Shown in pieces: positions 24,078-34,192 of a stretch of DNA of 64,000 bases. The notes under the pieces were generated by a model. It did not search any database and was not told where the DNA came from. It was given only the letters and a program-made list of their open reading frames with translations. Source of the DNA: Mangrovibacterium lignilyticum (GTDB taxonomy: Bacteria > Bacteroidota > Bacteroidia > Bacteroidales > Prolixibacteraceae); the NCBI RefSeq assembly GCF_010882175.1, contig NZ_WKLH01000001.1:1133464-1197463 (forward strand). The letters run 5' to 3'. Position numbers and translations under genes: made by a program. Every line of letters begins with the position of its first letter. Positions within the stretch are counted from its first letter, which is position 1.

Positions 24078-26702
24078 CTATTTTAAGCCAGATAGTTTCT
24101 TAATTTCATTCAGCTTATTCAAGGCTTCAATCGGGGTCAGATTATTGATATCAAGGGCTGAAATCTCTTCCCGAATCGCTTTCAGCACCGGATCATCCAT
24201 CTGAAAAAAGCTTAACTGGAAGCCTTCACGCTTCTCGGCCATGCCTTCCAGCGGCTTCGCCAAGCTGTCTTTTCGGTTATCACCTTCCAGTTGAACCAGA
24301 ATTTCATCGGCCCTTTTCACTACCGACGGCGGCATACCGGCCATGCGAGCGACATGAATACCAAAACTGTGGTTACTACCTCCGCGAACCAGTTTACGAA
24401 GAAAAATCACTTTATTGCCAACTTCTTTCACGCTAACATTGTAGTTCTTCACTCGCGAGAATGATTTTTCCATCTCATTCAGTTCGTGGTAGTGGGTCGC
24501 AAATAAGGTTTTCGCTTTCGACTGCATCTGCTCGTGAATATATTCAACAATGGACCAGGCAATGGAAATACCATCGTAGGTCGACGTTCCACGCCCCAAT
24601 TCGTCCAGCAAAATAAGGCTCCGATCGGAGAGGTTATTCAAGATACTGGCTGCTTCATTCATCTCCACCATAAAGGTTGATTCACCCAAAGAAATGTTGT
24701 CGGATGCACCAACCCGTGTGAAAATCTTATCGACATAACCGATACTGGCTGAATCTGCCGGAACATAAGACCCCATTTGGGCCATCAGTACAATCAGAGC
24801 TGTTTGTCGCAATAAAGCCGATTTACCGGCCATATTGGGGCCCGTTATAATGATCACCTGTTGCTCATCCTGATCGAGCAGCAGATCATTACTGATGTAT
24901 TCTTCACCAATTGGCAACTGCTGTTCAATTACCGGGTGGCGACCGCCTTTAATCTCAATCACCTTCGTATCGTTTAACTCGGGCTTCCTGTAGTTGTTCG
25001 CTTGCGCACTACTCGCAAACGACAGCAAACAATCCATCCGGGCGATGACCACCGCATTCAACTGGATGGCTTGGATATATTCGGACAAGGCCTGCACTAA
25101 ATCATTGAACAACCTGGCTTCCAGTGCCAGGATCTTCTCTTCCGCACCTAAAATTTTACTCTCGTACTCTTTAAGTTCCTCAGTGATATAGCGTTCAGCA
25201 CTCACCAGAGTTTGCTTCCGAATCCATTCCTGCGGAACCTTATCTTTATGTGTATTTCGAACTTCGATGTAATAACCAAAGACGTTATTGAATGCGATCT
25301 TCAGCGAAGAAATTCCGGTCCGGGCAGATTCCCGCTCCTGCATCTGGTTCAAATAGTCTTTCCCCGAATATTGAATTTTACGCAGCTCGTCGAGCTCCTC
25401 CGAAATACCACTTTTAATCACATTCCCTTTATGCAGCAACATAGGTGGGTCATTGACTACTTCTTTCTCAATCCGATCGCGTATGGACGTGCAAGGATTC
25501 AATTGTTCGGCAAAGCGGTTCAAGACAGGGTGATCAACTTTTTCCGCATAATGCTTGATCGGCTCAATGGCGTTCAGCGCGTTTTTCAGCTGAATAACTT
25601 CGCGCGGGTTGATTCGCCCAACTGCTACTTTCGAAATGATTCGTTCCAGATCGCCGATGTGACGCAAATGCATTTCGAGTTCTTCTTTCTCATTCTCTGA
25701 ATTCGCAAAATACTCCACTACCGAAAGCCGCTCATTTATCGCATTAATTTCTTTCAACGGTAATGCAATCCAACGCTTCAGCATCCGTGCTCCCATCGGC
25801 GAGATGGTTTTATCCAACACCTGAGCCAGAGTTTTCGCACCATCATTAATGACCCCGAACAATTCAAGATTACGAATAGTGAAGCGGTCGAGCCACACGT
25901 ACTTGTCTTCTTCGATGCGTGAAAGCGCTGTGATGTGCTGAACCTGGTTATGCTGTGTTAAGTCGAGGTAATGCAAAATCACCCCTGAAGCAATGATTCC
26001 GTAATTAAGATCATGAACACCAAACCCTTTCAACGATTTGGTTTCGAAATGACGTAGCAAACGGTCATTGGCAGCATCCTCGTTGTACACCCATTCGTCC
26101 ATCGTATAGGTGTAATACTTGCCGCCAAAATGTTCCGAGAACTCATTCCCTCTCCCCTTTTGGTACAAAACCTCTTTGGGTTTAAATGAATTGAGCAACT
26201 TGTCGATGTATTCGAAGCCACCTTCTGCAGTTAAAAACTCCCCGGTTGAAATATCAAGGAAAGCGACTCCTGCCATTTTTTTATCAAAATGAACCGAAGC
26301 AAGGAAGTTGTTTTCACGATGTTCGAGAATATTGTCGTTGATGGAAACACCTGGGGTTACCAGCTCGGTAATTCCGCGCTTGACAATCTTTTTGGTCATC
26401 TTGGGATCTTCCAGCTGCTCGCAAATAGCAACCCGCTGTCCCGCACGAACTAATTTCGGCAAATAGGTATCCAAGGCATGGTGCGGGAAACCCGCGAGTT
26501 CGACATAACTGGCAGAACCATTGGCCCGGCGGGTCAACGTAATCCCAAGAATCTCGGCAGCTTTCACTGCATCCTCACCAAAAGTCTCATAAAAGTCGCC
26601 CACCCGAAAAAGCAGAACCGCATCCGGATGTTTGTCCTTGATGTCATAATATTGCTTCATCAAGGGTGTTTCCACATATTTTTTTTGCTTCGACAAATTC
26701 AA
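24078..26702 (-). CDS. mutS: DNA mismatch repair protein MutS
   Basis: The product has 874 residues, full length for MutS. The mismatch-reading motif is [14 protein letters not shown] (about 32-45), the connector and lever domains follow, and the ATPase has Walker A GPNMAGKS (about 621-628), Walker [18 protein letters not shown] and the THYHEL switch. It recognises mismatches and small loops and recruits MutL. The start is a TTG at 26702; no ATG fits before MKQYYDIK, which would cut into the conserved N-terminus, and TATCTTTG 23 bp upstream supports it. It is transcribed alone. Confidence 0.97.
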   Translation of the reverse strand: MNLSKQKKYVETPLMKQYYDIKDKHPDAVLLFRVGDFYETFGEDAVKAAEILGITLTRRANGSASYVELAGFPHHALDTYLPKLVRAGQRVAICEQLEDPKMTKKIVKRGITELVTPGVSINDNILEHRENNFLASVHFDKKMAGVAFLDISTGEFLTAEGGFEYIDKLLNSFKPKEVLYQKGRGNEFSEHFGGKYYTYTMDEWVYNEDAANDRLLRHFETKSLKGFGVHDLNYGIIASGVILHYLDLTQHNQVQHITALSRIEEDKYVWLDRFTIRNLELFGVINDGAKTLAQVLDKTISPMGARMLKRWIALPLKEINAINERLSVVEYFANSENEKEELEMHLRHIGDLERIISKVAVGRINPREVIQLKNALNAIEPIKHYAEKVDHPVLNRFAEQLNPCTSIRDRIEKEVVNDPPMLLHKGNVIKSGISEELDELRKIQYSGKDYLNQMQERESARTGISSLKIAFNNVFGYYIEVRNTHKDKVPQEWIRKQTLVSAERYITEELKEYESKILGAEEKILALEARLFNDLVQALSEYIQAIQLNAVVIARMDCLLSFASSAQANNYRKPELNDTKVIEIKGGRHPVIEQQLPIGEEYISNDLLLDQDEQQVIIITGPNMAGKSALLRQTALIVLMAQMGSYVPADSASIGYVDKIFTRVGASDNISLGESTFMVEMNEAASILNNLSDRSLILLDELGRGTSTYDGISIAWSIVEYIHEQMQSKAKTLFATHYHELNEMEKSFSRVKNYNVSVKEVGNKVIFLRKLVRGGSNHSFGIHVARMAGMPPSVVKRADEILVQLEGDNRKDSLAKPLEGMAEKREGFQLSFFQMDDPVLKAIREEISALDINNLTPIEALNKLNEIKKLSGLK

Positions 26703-26724
26703 TCGTTTTTGTATGCTTAGCCAA

Positions 26725-26732
26725 CAAAGATA
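26725..26732 (-). promoter_or_regulatory. -7 element of mutS
   Basis: TATCTTTG on the minus strand is a perfect -7 match giving a 5' UTR of about 16 nt for the TTG start. No TTG is seen at the usual -33 distance. Confidence 0.55.
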
Positions 26733-26831
26733 AAGGAACTACCTGCAAGTTTAAAAGGGCAGGCGGGCTTGTTCCACGAAACTTATTAACAAGTTACCAC
26801 GAAGCCAGTAATCCTAGTGATAGGCAATCGA

Positions 26832-28007
26832 TTACTTTCTATCCAGCAAAAAACGGCTGTGAAACAGCGACCGAACTAAGAGCATCGCAATTAACAGGTA
26901 AAAACCAGGAACAATCTCTTGTGGCAGAAAAATACTGAGCGGAAAAAAGAGCAACAACCAGGCTGACAAAGCGACCCAATACCAACGCAACACAGGACGC
27001 CACTTTTTGACGAGCCATAAAAACAAGAATGGCAAATTGAGGCACACCGCCCAAAGTTGGTTGTAATTGGCATGCATCGCCGGATGTTCCGAATACAGAA
27101 AAAACCAAGCCAGAATTAGCCCAATAGTGCCATGCACAAGTAAAAGAACATAATCAATTCCGTAACGAATCCGACCACTTTTCAGTTGCCTGATGGTCGT
27201 CCAGAATATTAAAATCAGAAGGCCCAGAAGAATCAATTCCGGTGAATGAATGGTCAACCAGGAGGCATGGACACTTTCTGCATCATAGAGATCATTTGTC
27301 GCCTTTACCAAGGGAACTTGTTTGCCATTCCGCACAATGGTTGCATCGGCGAAATGCTGAAACAAATAATCCGGCAAAAACATTTCCTGGTAAGCCGAAG
27401 CGACTTCATCAGAAGGGCTTCCTAAAACCAGCTGAATTCCAAAATTCGTCCAGGGCAATATTTTCTGATATTCAGCAGCATGCTGCCGAAACGTTTTGCC
27501 CTCTCCTTCCATTGGAAATTTAACATCACCGTCAACCGTATTTTCCACCACATCGCGTACCCGGGTGGCACAGTTATCCATAAAAAAATTGTAGCGATAC
27601 TCTCTGTTTTCAGGCTTCGCATTATCAATCAGGAAATTCAGAATGCTTTGTTTTTCGTTCTGTGTCAGGTTAAGAACCTGCTCCCTAATACTCCTTCCGT
27701 TTTGTATATATTCCTGGTAAAATTGATTGAAACGCTCCGGAGCCAGCAAATAATTGGCATTCCCCTTGGCAAATCGATAGACAAAATTAGGCTCACGAAA
27801 GCTGAAAACACCATAATTGAAAACAACATCCCATTGCTTTACCGGATCATGAACCCGAATAGCCGTATGCCCGTAGATCGCGTGAACTAGGTCGCTGGGG
27901 CCACAAGACATGATGCTTATTTCCGCCTGATTACTTAAACTGATTGTTTGACTTCTGGCCGAAAAGCTCATTCCTACGAGAAGGACAAAGAGGAGTATTC
28001 GTTTCAC
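26832..28007 (-). CDS. Lnb/DUF4105-family membrane protein (putative lipoprotein N-acyltransferase)
   Basis: The product has about 391 residues. After a signal peptide (LLFVLLVGMSFSARSQ), the periplasmic DUF4105 domain (about 20-240) shows ISIMSCGPSDLVHAIYGHTA and YRYNFFMDNCATRVRD, whose Cys and His look catalytic, as in papain-like folds. Four or five membrane helices follow to the C-terminus. The Pfam name of this domain is Lnb, a lipoprotein N-acyltransferase that finishes triacylation in Bacteroides, as I recall. The number of lipoproteins in the window fits. The GTG at 28007 is used because the signal peptide begins there, although the frame opens at 28187, inside the neighbouring gene. 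Confidence 0.8.
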   Translation of the reverse strand: MKRILLFVLLVGMSFSARSQTISLSNQAEISIMSCGPSDLVHAIYGHTAIRVHDPVKQWDVVFNYGVFSFREPNFVYRFAKGNANYLLAPERFNQFYQEYIQNGRSIREQVLNLTQNEKQSILNFLIDNAKPENREYRYNFFMDNCATRVRDVVENTVDGDVKFPMEGEGKTFRQHAAEYQKILPWTNFGIQLVLGSPSDEVASAYQEMFLPDYLFQHFADATIVRNGKQVPLVKATNDLYDAESVHASWLTIHSPELILLGLLILIFWTTIRQLKSGRIRYGIDYVLLLVHGTIGLILAWFFLYSEHPAMHANYNQLWAVCLNLPFLFLWLVKKWRPVLRWYWVALSAWLLLFFPLSIFLPQEIVPGFYLLIAMLLVRSLFHSRFLLDRK

Positions 28008-28113
28008 AATTTTTTCTTTCAAAAGAAGTAAAAAGCAACTGTAATGAGAAATAGAACAGGAAATTTTTACCTGCTTATCCGCTCGAATCACTTTAATCAA
28101 AAAAAAATACCGC

Positions 28114-28142
28114 AAAAAAAGCTGCCAGGGAAAGGCAGCTTT
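28114..28142 (-). terminator. terminator of the DUF1761 gene
   Basis: A 9-bp perfect stem AAAGCTGCC with GGCAGCTTT, followed on the minus strand by T7. Confidence 0.9.
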
Positions 28143-28167
28143 CAAATTATATGAACAGTAAACCCAA

Positions 28168-28590
28168 TTAGCGCCATGCGCCAACAATTGCTCCCATTAC
28201 GATATAAGAGACCAAATCATATCCTGCATGAATAAGGAAAAGGGAAAATTTCTGCTGCTCAAACAGGACAGTGTTCAGGCGCGATGTTGAGATCCAGAAA
28301 ACAGCAATCATGAAGCCGGCAAATACACCGAACATTAGATCGCCTGCTGAACCTAAAAACATGGCCATCGAAAAGGCCGCCAAAAAGGAAGCAATGAAAG
28401 AACTTCCGAAAATGACAGGCATTGGTAATGCCCTATCTTTCATAGACTCTTCCGTAAAACCGTTAAGAGACATCCATTTTTCGCCGAAAAGGAAAGGTGA
28501 ATACCACAGGCCTCCGATAACAAATGTACTTAGCGCTGCAACGATTACAGCCCAGTAGTTTACATGTGAAATCACTCCAACCAAATCCAT
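28168..28590 (-). CDS. DUF1761 membrane protein
   Basis: The product has 140 residues and four membrane segments. The opening NYWAVIVAALSTFVIGGLWY followed by SPFLFGEKWM is the hallmark of DUF1761. The function is unknown; it lies in the inner membrane. It is transcribed alone, with its own terminator. Confidence 0.9.
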   Translation of the reverse strand: MDLVGVISHVNYWAVIVAALSTFVIGGLWYSPFLFGEKWMSLNGFTEESMKDRALPMPVIFGSSFIASFLAAFSMAMFLGSAGDLMFGVFAGFMIAVFWISTSRLNTVLFEQQKFSLFLIHAGYDLVSYIVMGAIVGAWR

Positions 28591-28696
28591 AAATTCAATT
28601 TCATATTATTGACACGAACGCCAAATCAAGTTACAACTATTTTTGAAATTTCCCTTATTTAGACTTGATTAATATAGCTAAAGTTCTAATTTTAGA

Positions 28697-28704
28697 TATT
28701 TTTG
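28697..28704 (+). promoter_or_regulatory. -7 element of the PSP1-domain gene
   Basis: TATTTTTG matches TAnnTTTG, 28 bp before the ATG. TTG at the expected distance is missing. Confidence 0.5.
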
Positions 28705-28731
28705 TCTGAATTTGAATTTAAATGAATAATT

Positions 28732-29865
28732 ATGGGATGTAATGGATGTACCATGAAGATGGACAGTGATCGCCCGCAAATGCTGACAACGCATGATTGG
28801 TTGAAAGACCTCCCGGATACGAGTCACCTGAGTAAGATCGTGGAGGTCCGATTCAAAGGAACGCATAAAGACTTTTATAAAAATGAAGATATGCTTTCGC
28901 TCAAGGTGGGCGATATGATTGTTGTTGCAAGCAACCCCGGTCACGATGTCGGTTATGTGACCCTCACCGGGACACTGGCAAAGAAACAATTTGAACGGAA
29001 AATCAAACGCCCTGAACGTTATACCTGGAACAAAGTTTACCGCAAAGCAACTGAAACCGACAAACAAAAGTGGGAACAGGCGAAAAAACGCGAGTACGCC
29101 GTAATGGTTCGCTCCCGACAAATCGCAACGGAGTTGCACCTGGATATGAAAATCGGCGATGTCGAATTTCGTGGCGATGGTTCCAAAGCGATTTTCTACT
29201 ACATCGCTGATGGACGTGTTGATTTCCGGGAGCTAATTCGCCGGTATGCGCGAGAGTTTCAGATTAAAGTTGAGATGAAGCAAATCGGCGCCCGTCAGGA
29301 AGCCGGCTTAGTGGGAGGAATAGGCTCTTGCGGCCGGGAACTGTGTTGCTCAAGCTGGCGAACCGATTTTTCAAGCGTAACTTCCGACGCCGCTCTAAAG
29401 CAAGGTCTTTCTCCGAATGCAGAGAAAATGGCCGGACAATGTGGCAAGTTGAAGTGCTGCTTGATGTATGAGTTGGATAGCTACCTGGAAGCTCAGGAAG
29501 ATTTCCCTTACGAGTTATTGAACCTGGAAACTGAAAAAGGATTAGCCAAACATTTCAAAACTGAAATTCTAAGCAAAAGAGTTTGGTATATCATTGAAGG
29601 GGCCTATTCCAACAAACCAATTATGCTCGAACTGAAAGATGTAAAAGCCATCATTCAGCTGAACAAACGCGGTAAAAAACCATCCTTGGATCGCTACCTT
29701 GGAGTAGAAGAAAAGCCGGTAAATGAAATGAGCGTTGGTACTGTGGATATGGATCTGATGAAGCCGAAAAAACCGGTCAATAAGAATAGAAGGAAACCGA
29801 ACCAAAAGCGTCGAAACAATAATCAGCCATCGCGCAACAACAGAAATCAAAAAGCGAACACTTAA
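28732..29865 (+). CDS. PSP1-domain protein, RicT/YaaT-like
   Basis: The product has 377 residues. The PSP1 core spans about residues 60-250, with KIGDVEFRGDGSKAIFYYIADGRVDFRELIR and two cysteine groups, CGRELCC (about 199-205) and CGKLKCC (about 237-243), which in RicT bind an Fe-S cluster. The N-terminus is also Cys-rich (MGCNGCTMKM). The last about 40 residues are basic and Asn-rich (NKNRRKPNQKRRNNNQ), suggesting RNA contact. In Bacillus, RicT acts with RicA and RicF on RNase Y; the role here is inferred only from that. It is convergent with the mevalonate kinase gene. Confidence 0.88.
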   Translation: MGCNGCTMKMDSDRPQMLTTHDWLKDLPDTSHLSKIVEVRFKGTHKDFYKNEDMLSLKVGDMIVVASNPGHDVGYVTLTGTLAKKQFERKIKRPERYTWNKVYRKATETDKQKWEQAKKREYAVMVRSRQIATELHLDMKIGDVEFRGDGSKAIFYYIADGRVDFRELIRRYAREFQIKVEMKQIGARQEAGLVGGIGSCGRELCCSSWRTDFSSVTSDAALKQGLSPNAEKMAGQCGKLKCCLMYELDSYLEAQEDFPYELLNLETEKGLAKHFKTEILSKRVWYIIEGAYSNKPIMLELKDVKAIIQLNKRGKKPSLDRYLGVEEKPVNEMSVGTVDMDLMKPKKPVNKNRRKPNQKRRNNNQPSRNNRNQKANT

Positions 29866-29905
29866 GAACTGCGATAAACTGTTTCCGGGTTTGAAGAGAG
29901 AAATT

Positions 29906-30823
29906 TCAGAAAATCCGGAAACTCTTCTTTGTCTGCGGAAATACGACGTCCGTTGGTGCAAACGCCAATAAAAAACCTCCTCCTCCCGATCCGAGCAATT
30001 TCACCAGAATTCCTTTCATCTTCAATTCACTTATGAATCCCAAGCATGAATCCGGGATCATTTCCTGAAAATGTTTCAATTGAAACTCATGGAATTTTCC
30101 AAGCTGATGAAAAAAGGACTCTTTTTCATTATTCTGAAAAGCCTCAACCGTTGCGTCGTTGGCCGGCAAATAGCGTTTTTGAAACAAATCCGAAAAATCA
30201 GCTGTTTCCATCTTCTCCAAAAAAATCTTGACTAACGGTGAGGTCGGACTCGTAATTCCGGTATCAATCAGGTAAACTTTCCACGGCTGATCCTCCAATT
30301 TTAAATCGGGTAACCAGATCTTACCATTCTCCACTAAAACCGGCCTGTTCAGAAACGAAACCAAAGGATCAAGCCCCGAACTTCGCCCATGAAAATAGGA
30401 TTCAAGCACGATGAAATCTTCCCGTAACCGGCTTATGATTTCTCCAGGATTCTCCAGCTTGAAGTCATTTTGGTTCAAAAAGCTGCCATAGCGATCGTAT
30501 AAGCCAGCACAAAGTGCTCCCGAACTTCCGACTCCATATTGCAAAGGGATGTCGGATTCAAAGTACAATCCGCTTTCTAAATCACTTTTTAGCTTCTCTA
30601 CGTCAAGCGGAAAATTCATCTGCGAAGCAAGCTTTTTATCTTCAAACCAACTGGCAAAACGATCCAATTCCGTCGCACTGTTCTGTTGGCACTCGTTCGG
30701 AGCAACGATATCCATCTTCGCAAAGTAACCTTTGAATTTCGGGAAGGGAACAGCCAGAGCCTTTGCTCCAAACATCAAACCGTATTCGCCAAACAGCAAT
30801 AATTTCGCGGGATACTTCTTCAT
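29906..30823 (-). CDS. mevalonate kinase-like GHMP kinase
   Basis: The product has 305 residues. It opens with PAKLLLFGEYGLMFGAKALA (GHMP motif 1), the ATP loop is YGVGSSGALCAG (about 97-108), SYFHGRSSGLDPLVS supplies the substrate Asp region, and motif 3 is KLLGSGGGGFLLAF near the end. It converts mevalonate to 5-phosphomevalonate. It is the last gene of the mevalonate operon, 3 bp after diphosphomevalonate decarboxylase. GHMP kinases are hard to tell apart by eye, so the exact step rests on context and on comparison with the second GHMP kinase at 31945. Confidence 0.8.
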   Translation of the reverse strand: MKKYPAKLLLFGEYGLMFGAKALAVPFPKFKGYFAKMDIVAPNECQQNSATELDRFASWFEDKKLASQMNFPLDVEKLKSDLESGLYFESDIPLQYGVGSSGALCAGLYDRYGSFLNQNDFKLENPGEIISRLREDFIVLESYFHGRSSGLDPLVSFLNRPVLVENGKIWLPDLKLEDQPWKVYLIDTGITSPTSPLVKIFLEKMETADFSDLFQKRYLPANDATVEAFQNNEKESFFHQLGKFHEFQLKHFQEMIPDSCLGFISELKMKGILVKLLGSGGGGFLLAFAPTDVVFPQTKKSFRIF

Positions 30824-30826
30824 ACG

Positions 30827-31858
30827 CTAAGCTTTCAACGGGCCATCACCAACCTGGTCATCCAGCCACTCCCCGTTTTCGGTATGATACAACAATTCGC
30901 CCTTAATAAAAGCATGCACCGCTTCCTGATCTTCTCTCCAATACAAAAGATGAATATTCGGTCCTGCATCAATTGTAAATCCGACCGGCAAACCCGTCTG
31001 CTGGCGGAATTCGCGAATCAGTTCAATAATTGCCACACTTCCGGGCTTCAACAGTAAAAAGGACGGAGTTGAACTCATCATCAGAGCATGTAGGCTCAGC
31101 GCTTCCTGCTCCACCAGATCAATAAAGGCCATGCGATTACCATCCTCCTTCATGAACCGCATGAGCTGTTCAATGGTACTGTTCACTTGTTTTAGACGAG
31201 CGGCCTGGTACGGATGATTATTCATCAACTCGTGACCTGCAGAACTGGAAACCTTTTTCTTTTTCGAATCAACCAGCAACACGGCATCACAAAGCGAAAA
31301 ATAGCTTTTGTGAATCTGTTTTGAAACCGGAACAGCATAACAATCGGTAGACCCCGGCAAAGCATTTGATTTTCCCCACCAGGCGAAACCGCCGTACACC
31401 GATCGGGATGCACTCCCACTTCCCATTCTGGCTAGTCGAGAGGCTGCCTGAAAAAACTTATCATCATCATTTTCAACTCCCGTTATCTGCCGGCTTAAAT
31501 CCTCCAGACAAAGTGCCAAGGCACCAAACGCCGAAGCAGAAGAAGCAATTCCGGTAGAATGAGGAAACGTATTTTCACTCGCTATTTGAAAAGCATAATC
31601 ATTGATCCAGGGACGTTCAATTGACAACTTATCCAGGTATTTTTCAATCCGAGTGGCAAAAGGAGATTCCTTCCCCTCAAAAAGAAATTCCAGCTTCATG
31701 CTTTTTGCAGCTTGCAGGCTAACCGTTGTCCTTGTTCGGGCAAGCTTCAGACTAAAGCTCAACGAAGGATTCATAGGCAATTGTTCCGGCTTTTTGCCCC
31801 AATATTTCACCAATGCGATATTGGATGGACAAAGCCAGGTTGAAGTATAAGTTGTCAT
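30827..31858 (-). CDS. mvaD: diphosphomevalonate decarboxylase
   Basis: The product has 343 residues. The diagnostic N-terminal motif SNIALVKYWGKKPEQLPMNP, the phosphate loop PHSTGIASSASAFGALAL and the C-terminal VGFTIDAGPNIHLLY are all present. It converts mevalonate diphosphate to isopentenyl diphosphate with ATP use and loss of CO2. It lies in the middle of the mevalonate operon, 86 bp after the upstream GHMP kinase gene and 3 bp before mevalonate kinase. Confidence 0.95.
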   Translation of the reverse strand: MTTYTSTWLCPSNIALVKYWGKKPEQLPMNPSLSFSLKLARTRTTVSLQAAKSMKLEFLFEGKESPFATRIEKYLDKLSIERPWINDYAFQIASENTFPHSTGIASSASAFGALALCLEDLSRQITGVENDDDKFFQAASRLARMGSGSASRSVYGGFAWWGKSNALPGSTDCYAVPVSKQIHKSYFSLCDAVLLVDSKKKKVSSSAGHELMNNHPYQAARLKQVNSTIEQLMRFMKEDGNRMAFIDLVEQEALSLHALMMSSTPSFLLLKPGSVAIIELIREFRQQTGLPVGFTIDAGPNIHLLYWREDQEAVHAFIKGELLYHTENGEWLDDQVGDGPLKA

Positions 31859-31944
31859 GTAGAATTATCCTTGTTTTGAGGTCAGAGACCTATTATTTCA
31901 TATCTCTTTGTATCGGAACTGTTTGGCACAGAAATCAGAAACGC

Positions 31945-32883
31945 CTATTTCGTTGCATTCAACACCAGCTCCCGCCAAGGAAATACAACGCGCAATCCTT
32001 TTTGTTTAAAATAATTCAATACGTCACGATCATCCATCGGTGTTGCAATCAGATAAAAATCACCACCCCATGCGCCAAGCGACTTGACTTCGCCATTAAA
32101 ATCGGAGAAGTACTGCGATTTTACGGTTGGACAGTCGAGCAACGCGGAGACCATGGCCTCATGCTCGACAATCAGTTTCTGGAAATCGTCCAACTTGGTG
32201 GCTCCCGCAAAAGCGTCTGAAAGCTGATTCATTTGCTCAACCTGCTGCAAGCTTACCGCTCCTTCACTCAGAAACCGTCTCACCTCATTCCGGGTACTTT
32301 TTTTGGCTCCTGAATAAATAAAATACAACTGATCCAAAAACGAATAGTCCAAATTTACAGGTTTGGGAACTTCATTCTTCGTATAAAAAATAGGTCCTTT
32401 GGCTGTCGCGCAAGCGATATCAAAACCACTTCCGTGGAAAACAAGTTCGTTCAATTTGAACGGATCAACTTTCGCCCATGATGCCAGATTCGCGATCAAC
32501 GTACTACTGCTGCCCAATCCCCATTGGTTGTTAAAATCGATGTAAGTGTGCACATCAAGAGGGCGCTGCGGCTCAAAAGCCGGGTTCATTTGTTGAATGG
32601 TGCGAAAAGTGTCGCGTAAAATCACCGCTTTCTCAGCATCCGAACTATTGACAATCTCAAAATCGGGAAGTTTCAAATCGCAGGAGAACCAAAGTCCTTC
32701 CTGCATAAAAGCTTTCCAGCTCAAAATTCCGTCCTCTTTCCCGGCAGCAACTTCCATGCGCTGTCCGTATTGCAACGGCAAGGCAATAGATTTTGCTCCG
32801 CGCAGCACAAAATACTCCGCGGTCAATAACAACTTGCCGTGTGCCTGATAAGTCTCTTTGACTGTTTTAACGTCCTGTATCAT
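31945..32883 (-). CDS. GYDIA-type GHMP kinase, putative phosphomevalonate kinase
   Basis: The product has 312 residues. Motif 1 is AHGKLLLTAEYFVLRGAKSI, the ATP loop is WGLGSSSTLIANLASW and the family signature is HGSGFDIACA (the GYDIA motif with F for Y). It corresponds to the Bacteroidota GHMP kinase found with mevalonate genes and presumed to be the phosphomevalonate kinase; the step itself is inferred from the pathway gap. Its first 17 bp overlap the end of the HMG-CoA reductase gene, so translation is probably coupled. Confidence 0.85.
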   Translation of the reverse strand: MIQDVKTVKETYQAHGKLLLTAEYFVLRGAKSIALPLQYGQRMEVAAGKEDGILSWKAFMQEGLWFSCDLKLPDFEIVNSSDAEKAVILRDTFRTIQQMNPAFEPQRPLDVHTYIDFNNQWGLGSSSTLIANLASWAKVDPFKLNELVFHGSGFDIACATAKGPIFYTKNEVPKPVNLDYSFLDQLYFIYSGAKKSTRNEVRRFLSEGAVSLQQVEQMNQLSDAFAGATKLDDFQKLIVEHEAMVSALLDCPTVKSQYFSDFNGEVKSLGAWGGDFYLIATPMDDRDVLNYFKQKGLRVVFPWRELVLNATK

Positions 32884-34192
32884 GTTTCAGATATTGCTCA
32901 ACATCGGAAAAACTCACTTCCCGTTTTTCAAAATAAAGGCGTGCGGCCGCTTTTTGTTCATCGGTCGCATTCAATGTATTTAAAATATTGCTCAAATGCA
33001 TCTTCATATGCCCTTGCTGGATGCCAGTTGTCACCAACGCACGTACAGCCGACCAGTTCGATGCCAGACCAGCTACTGCCAGGTATTGCATCAGTTCCGT
33101 TGCCGATGGATTTTCAAGAATCTGCATCGCCAAACGTGCCATCGGATGCAAAGCAGTAACGCCGCCAACCACACCCACTGCCAGCGAAAGCTCCATTGAA
33201 AAAGTGAAGATCCCGTTCTCATTTTTGGCTTCACTCAAACCGGCATATTTACCGTTACGGGCAGCAAAGGCATGTCCTCCTGCTTCAATGGCACGAAAAT
33301 CGTTTCCCGTAGCCAAAGCCAGTGCATCCACACCATTGAAAATTCCTTTGTTATGAGTCACCGCCCGTGATACGTCATTTCTCGAAATATGGACCGCACG
33401 AACAAACTTTTCCGCCAAACGGCAGGCCGCTTCCGGATCATCGTTTTCAGAAAGCTTCTCCACCGGACATTCGACCCAAACACGCACCTTACTAGCGGGC
33501 ACATAGTTCGAAAGAATGGCCATAATGATTTCCGCCTCACGTTCCTCAGCATCCCAATCAGCTTGACTTGAGAGCCAATGATTGAGACTTTTACCAAACT
33601 GCTCCAAACAGGAATTAATGAAATTGGCCCCCATCGCATCTCTTGTCTCAAAGGCCACATCAAGCTGATAGTAATCCGGTAAAATCCCGGGTAAATATTT
33701 TAATTCAATTGATAGGATACCGCCCCCGCGTTTCTCCATCTTCTGAGTAATCGGAGCCGCATCAACACGCAATTGCGTTTCAAGTTCGTTAAAGTGAAGC
33801 TTCAATTTATCCGGATTTCCTTTCCATGAAAAATGAAGCTGTCCTTTCTTTTCTGTTCCCAAATTCTCAACATGAAAGCCTCCCCGTTTCGCCCAAAATC
33901 CGGCTGCTTTTCCTAAAGCGGCTACCACCGAACTCTCTTCAGTGACAAACGGGAATACACGATACTGCCCATTCACCAGGAAATTAGGCGCCACTGTGAA
34001 AGGAAAATGGAAATTGGAAAGGTGATTCTCGCTTAGGTCTTCAATGATTTTTTGCGCAGCCACATTCTTCGATTCAAAATCAGCCAGAAAATCAGCCGAT
34101 GAAGCGTCTAACCCCAACTGTTGAATCAGCCAGTCCGTTTTTTGCGTTTTGCTGAATTTTGAGAATCCGGATATCGGTCTATTTTCCTTCAT
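32867..34192 (-). CDS. hydroxymethylglutaryl-CoA reductase, class II type
   Basis: The product has 441 residues. Catalytic blocks are FPFVTEESSVVAALGKAAGF (Glu), VTHNKGIFNGVDALALATGND (Lys and Asp) and GIQQGHMKMHLSNIL (the late His). The length and wording fit the class II bacterial enzyme. It reduces HMG-CoA to mevalonate with two NAD(P)H, or runs backwards in mevalonate users. It overlaps fni by 14 bp and the GHMP kinase by 17 bp. Because the genes around it form a full mevalonate pathway, the reductive direction is preferred. Confidence 0.93.
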   Translation of the reverse strand: MKENRPISGFSKFSKTQKTDWLIQQLGLDASSADFLADFESKNVAAQKIIEDLSENHLSNFHFPFTVAPNFLVNGQYRVFPFVTEESSVVAALGKAAGFWAKRGGFHVENLGTEKKGQLHFSWKGNPDKLKLHFNELETQLRVDAAPITQKMEKRGGGILSIELKYLPGILPDYYQLDVAFETRDAMGANFINSCLEQFGKSLNHWLSSQADWDAEEREAEIIMAILSNYVPASKVRVWVECPVEKLSENDDPEAACRLAEKFVRAVHISRNDVSRAVTHNKGIFNGVDALALATGNDFRAIEAGGHAFAARNGKYAGLSEAKNENGIFTFSMELSLAVGVVGGVTALHPMARLAMQILENPSATELMQYLAVAGLASNWSAVRALVTTGIQQGHMKMHLSNILNTLNATDEQKAAARLYFEKREVSFSDVEQYLKHDTGR

